Shown here piece by piece: positions 63,943 through 64,000 of a stretch of DNA of 64,000 nucleotides (positions within the stretch are counted from its first letter, which is position 1; the number at the start of each line of letters is the position of its first letter). Source of the DNA: Asparagopsis taxiformis (lineage: Eukaryota > Rhodophyta > Florideophyceae > Bonnemaisoniales > Bonnemaisoniaceae); the NCBI GenBank assembly GCA_030407315.1, contig JALQPE010000100.1:217220-281219 (forward strand), in the 5' to 3' direction. Below the pieces are notes generated by a model, which searched no databases, was not told the DNA's origin, and saw only the letters and a list, made by a program, of their open reading frames with translations. Position numbers and translations under genes: made by a program.

Positions 63943-64000
63943 ACATGGCCGAGGTCGCTATCCACTATGGACGGAGCGAGGTGTTCCGTTCAAGACCGGA

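Noticed and set aside
1..64000. tRNA or rRNA genes
   Set aside because: No cloverleaf with the usual A and B box pattern and no rRNA core sequence was recognised on reading either strand; a dedicated scan would be needed to exclude them fully.

Overview
The window reads as nuclear DNA of an intron-poor, transposon-rich eukaryote. The long host genes (heme dioxygenase, NB-ARC receptor, Sel1-repeat proteins) are single uninterrupted frames, separated by blocks of nested mobile elements. A plant-type alpha-dioxygenase, an NB-ARC/WD40/TIR receptor and this compact gene style together suggest an alga, most likely a florideophyte red alga (Chondrus-like). That assignment is an inference from gene content, not a database match.

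Layout. 1-1.3 kb: an unidentified C-terminal coding fragment and the first exon-like part of a calcineurin-like phosphoesterase, cut by an LTR at 1307. 1.3-2.85 kb: 3' half of a minus-strand chromovirus-type Ty3 retrotransposon. 2.85-13.27 kb: a giant palindrome made from a Plavaka-like (CACTA/EnSpm clade) DNA transposon. Two near-identical 3.6 kb arms flank a 3.1 kb unique centre. 13.3-16.3 kb: GC-rich block of probable element debris. 16.3-19 kb: a dead plus-strand Ty3 pol gene with at least five stops and a frameshift. 20.35-21.23 kb: a fatty acid hydroxylase superfamily enzyme. 23.4-25.2 kb: alpha-dioxygenase. 25.6-26.6 kb: a secreted cysteine-rich protein.

28.8-49.3 kb is the most interesting host region: an NB-ARC/WD40 receptor with a C-terminal TIR domain, followed in the same orientation by four paralogous giant Sel1-like-repeat proteins (814, 771, 1282 and 984 aa). 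The repeats carry a recurrent C-E-M-C motif about every 73 residues and look like products of internal and whole-gene tandem duplication. A receptor plus diversified solenoid proteins suggests a candidate immunity or signalling cluster. This is a hypothesis.

49.5-50.5 kb holds a decayed Tc1/mariner (DD34E) element. 50.6-51.3 kb is LTR-like. From 51.31 kb there is a third, apparently intact copy of the Plavaka-like transposon. It encodes a 1012 aa DDE transposase and a convergent 761 aa coiled-coil protein. 59.6-62 kb contains three copies of a hairpin-rich MITE-like repeat and a glycine-coding minisatellite. 62-64 kb contains a frameshifted hypothetical gene with an acidic tail that runs off the window.
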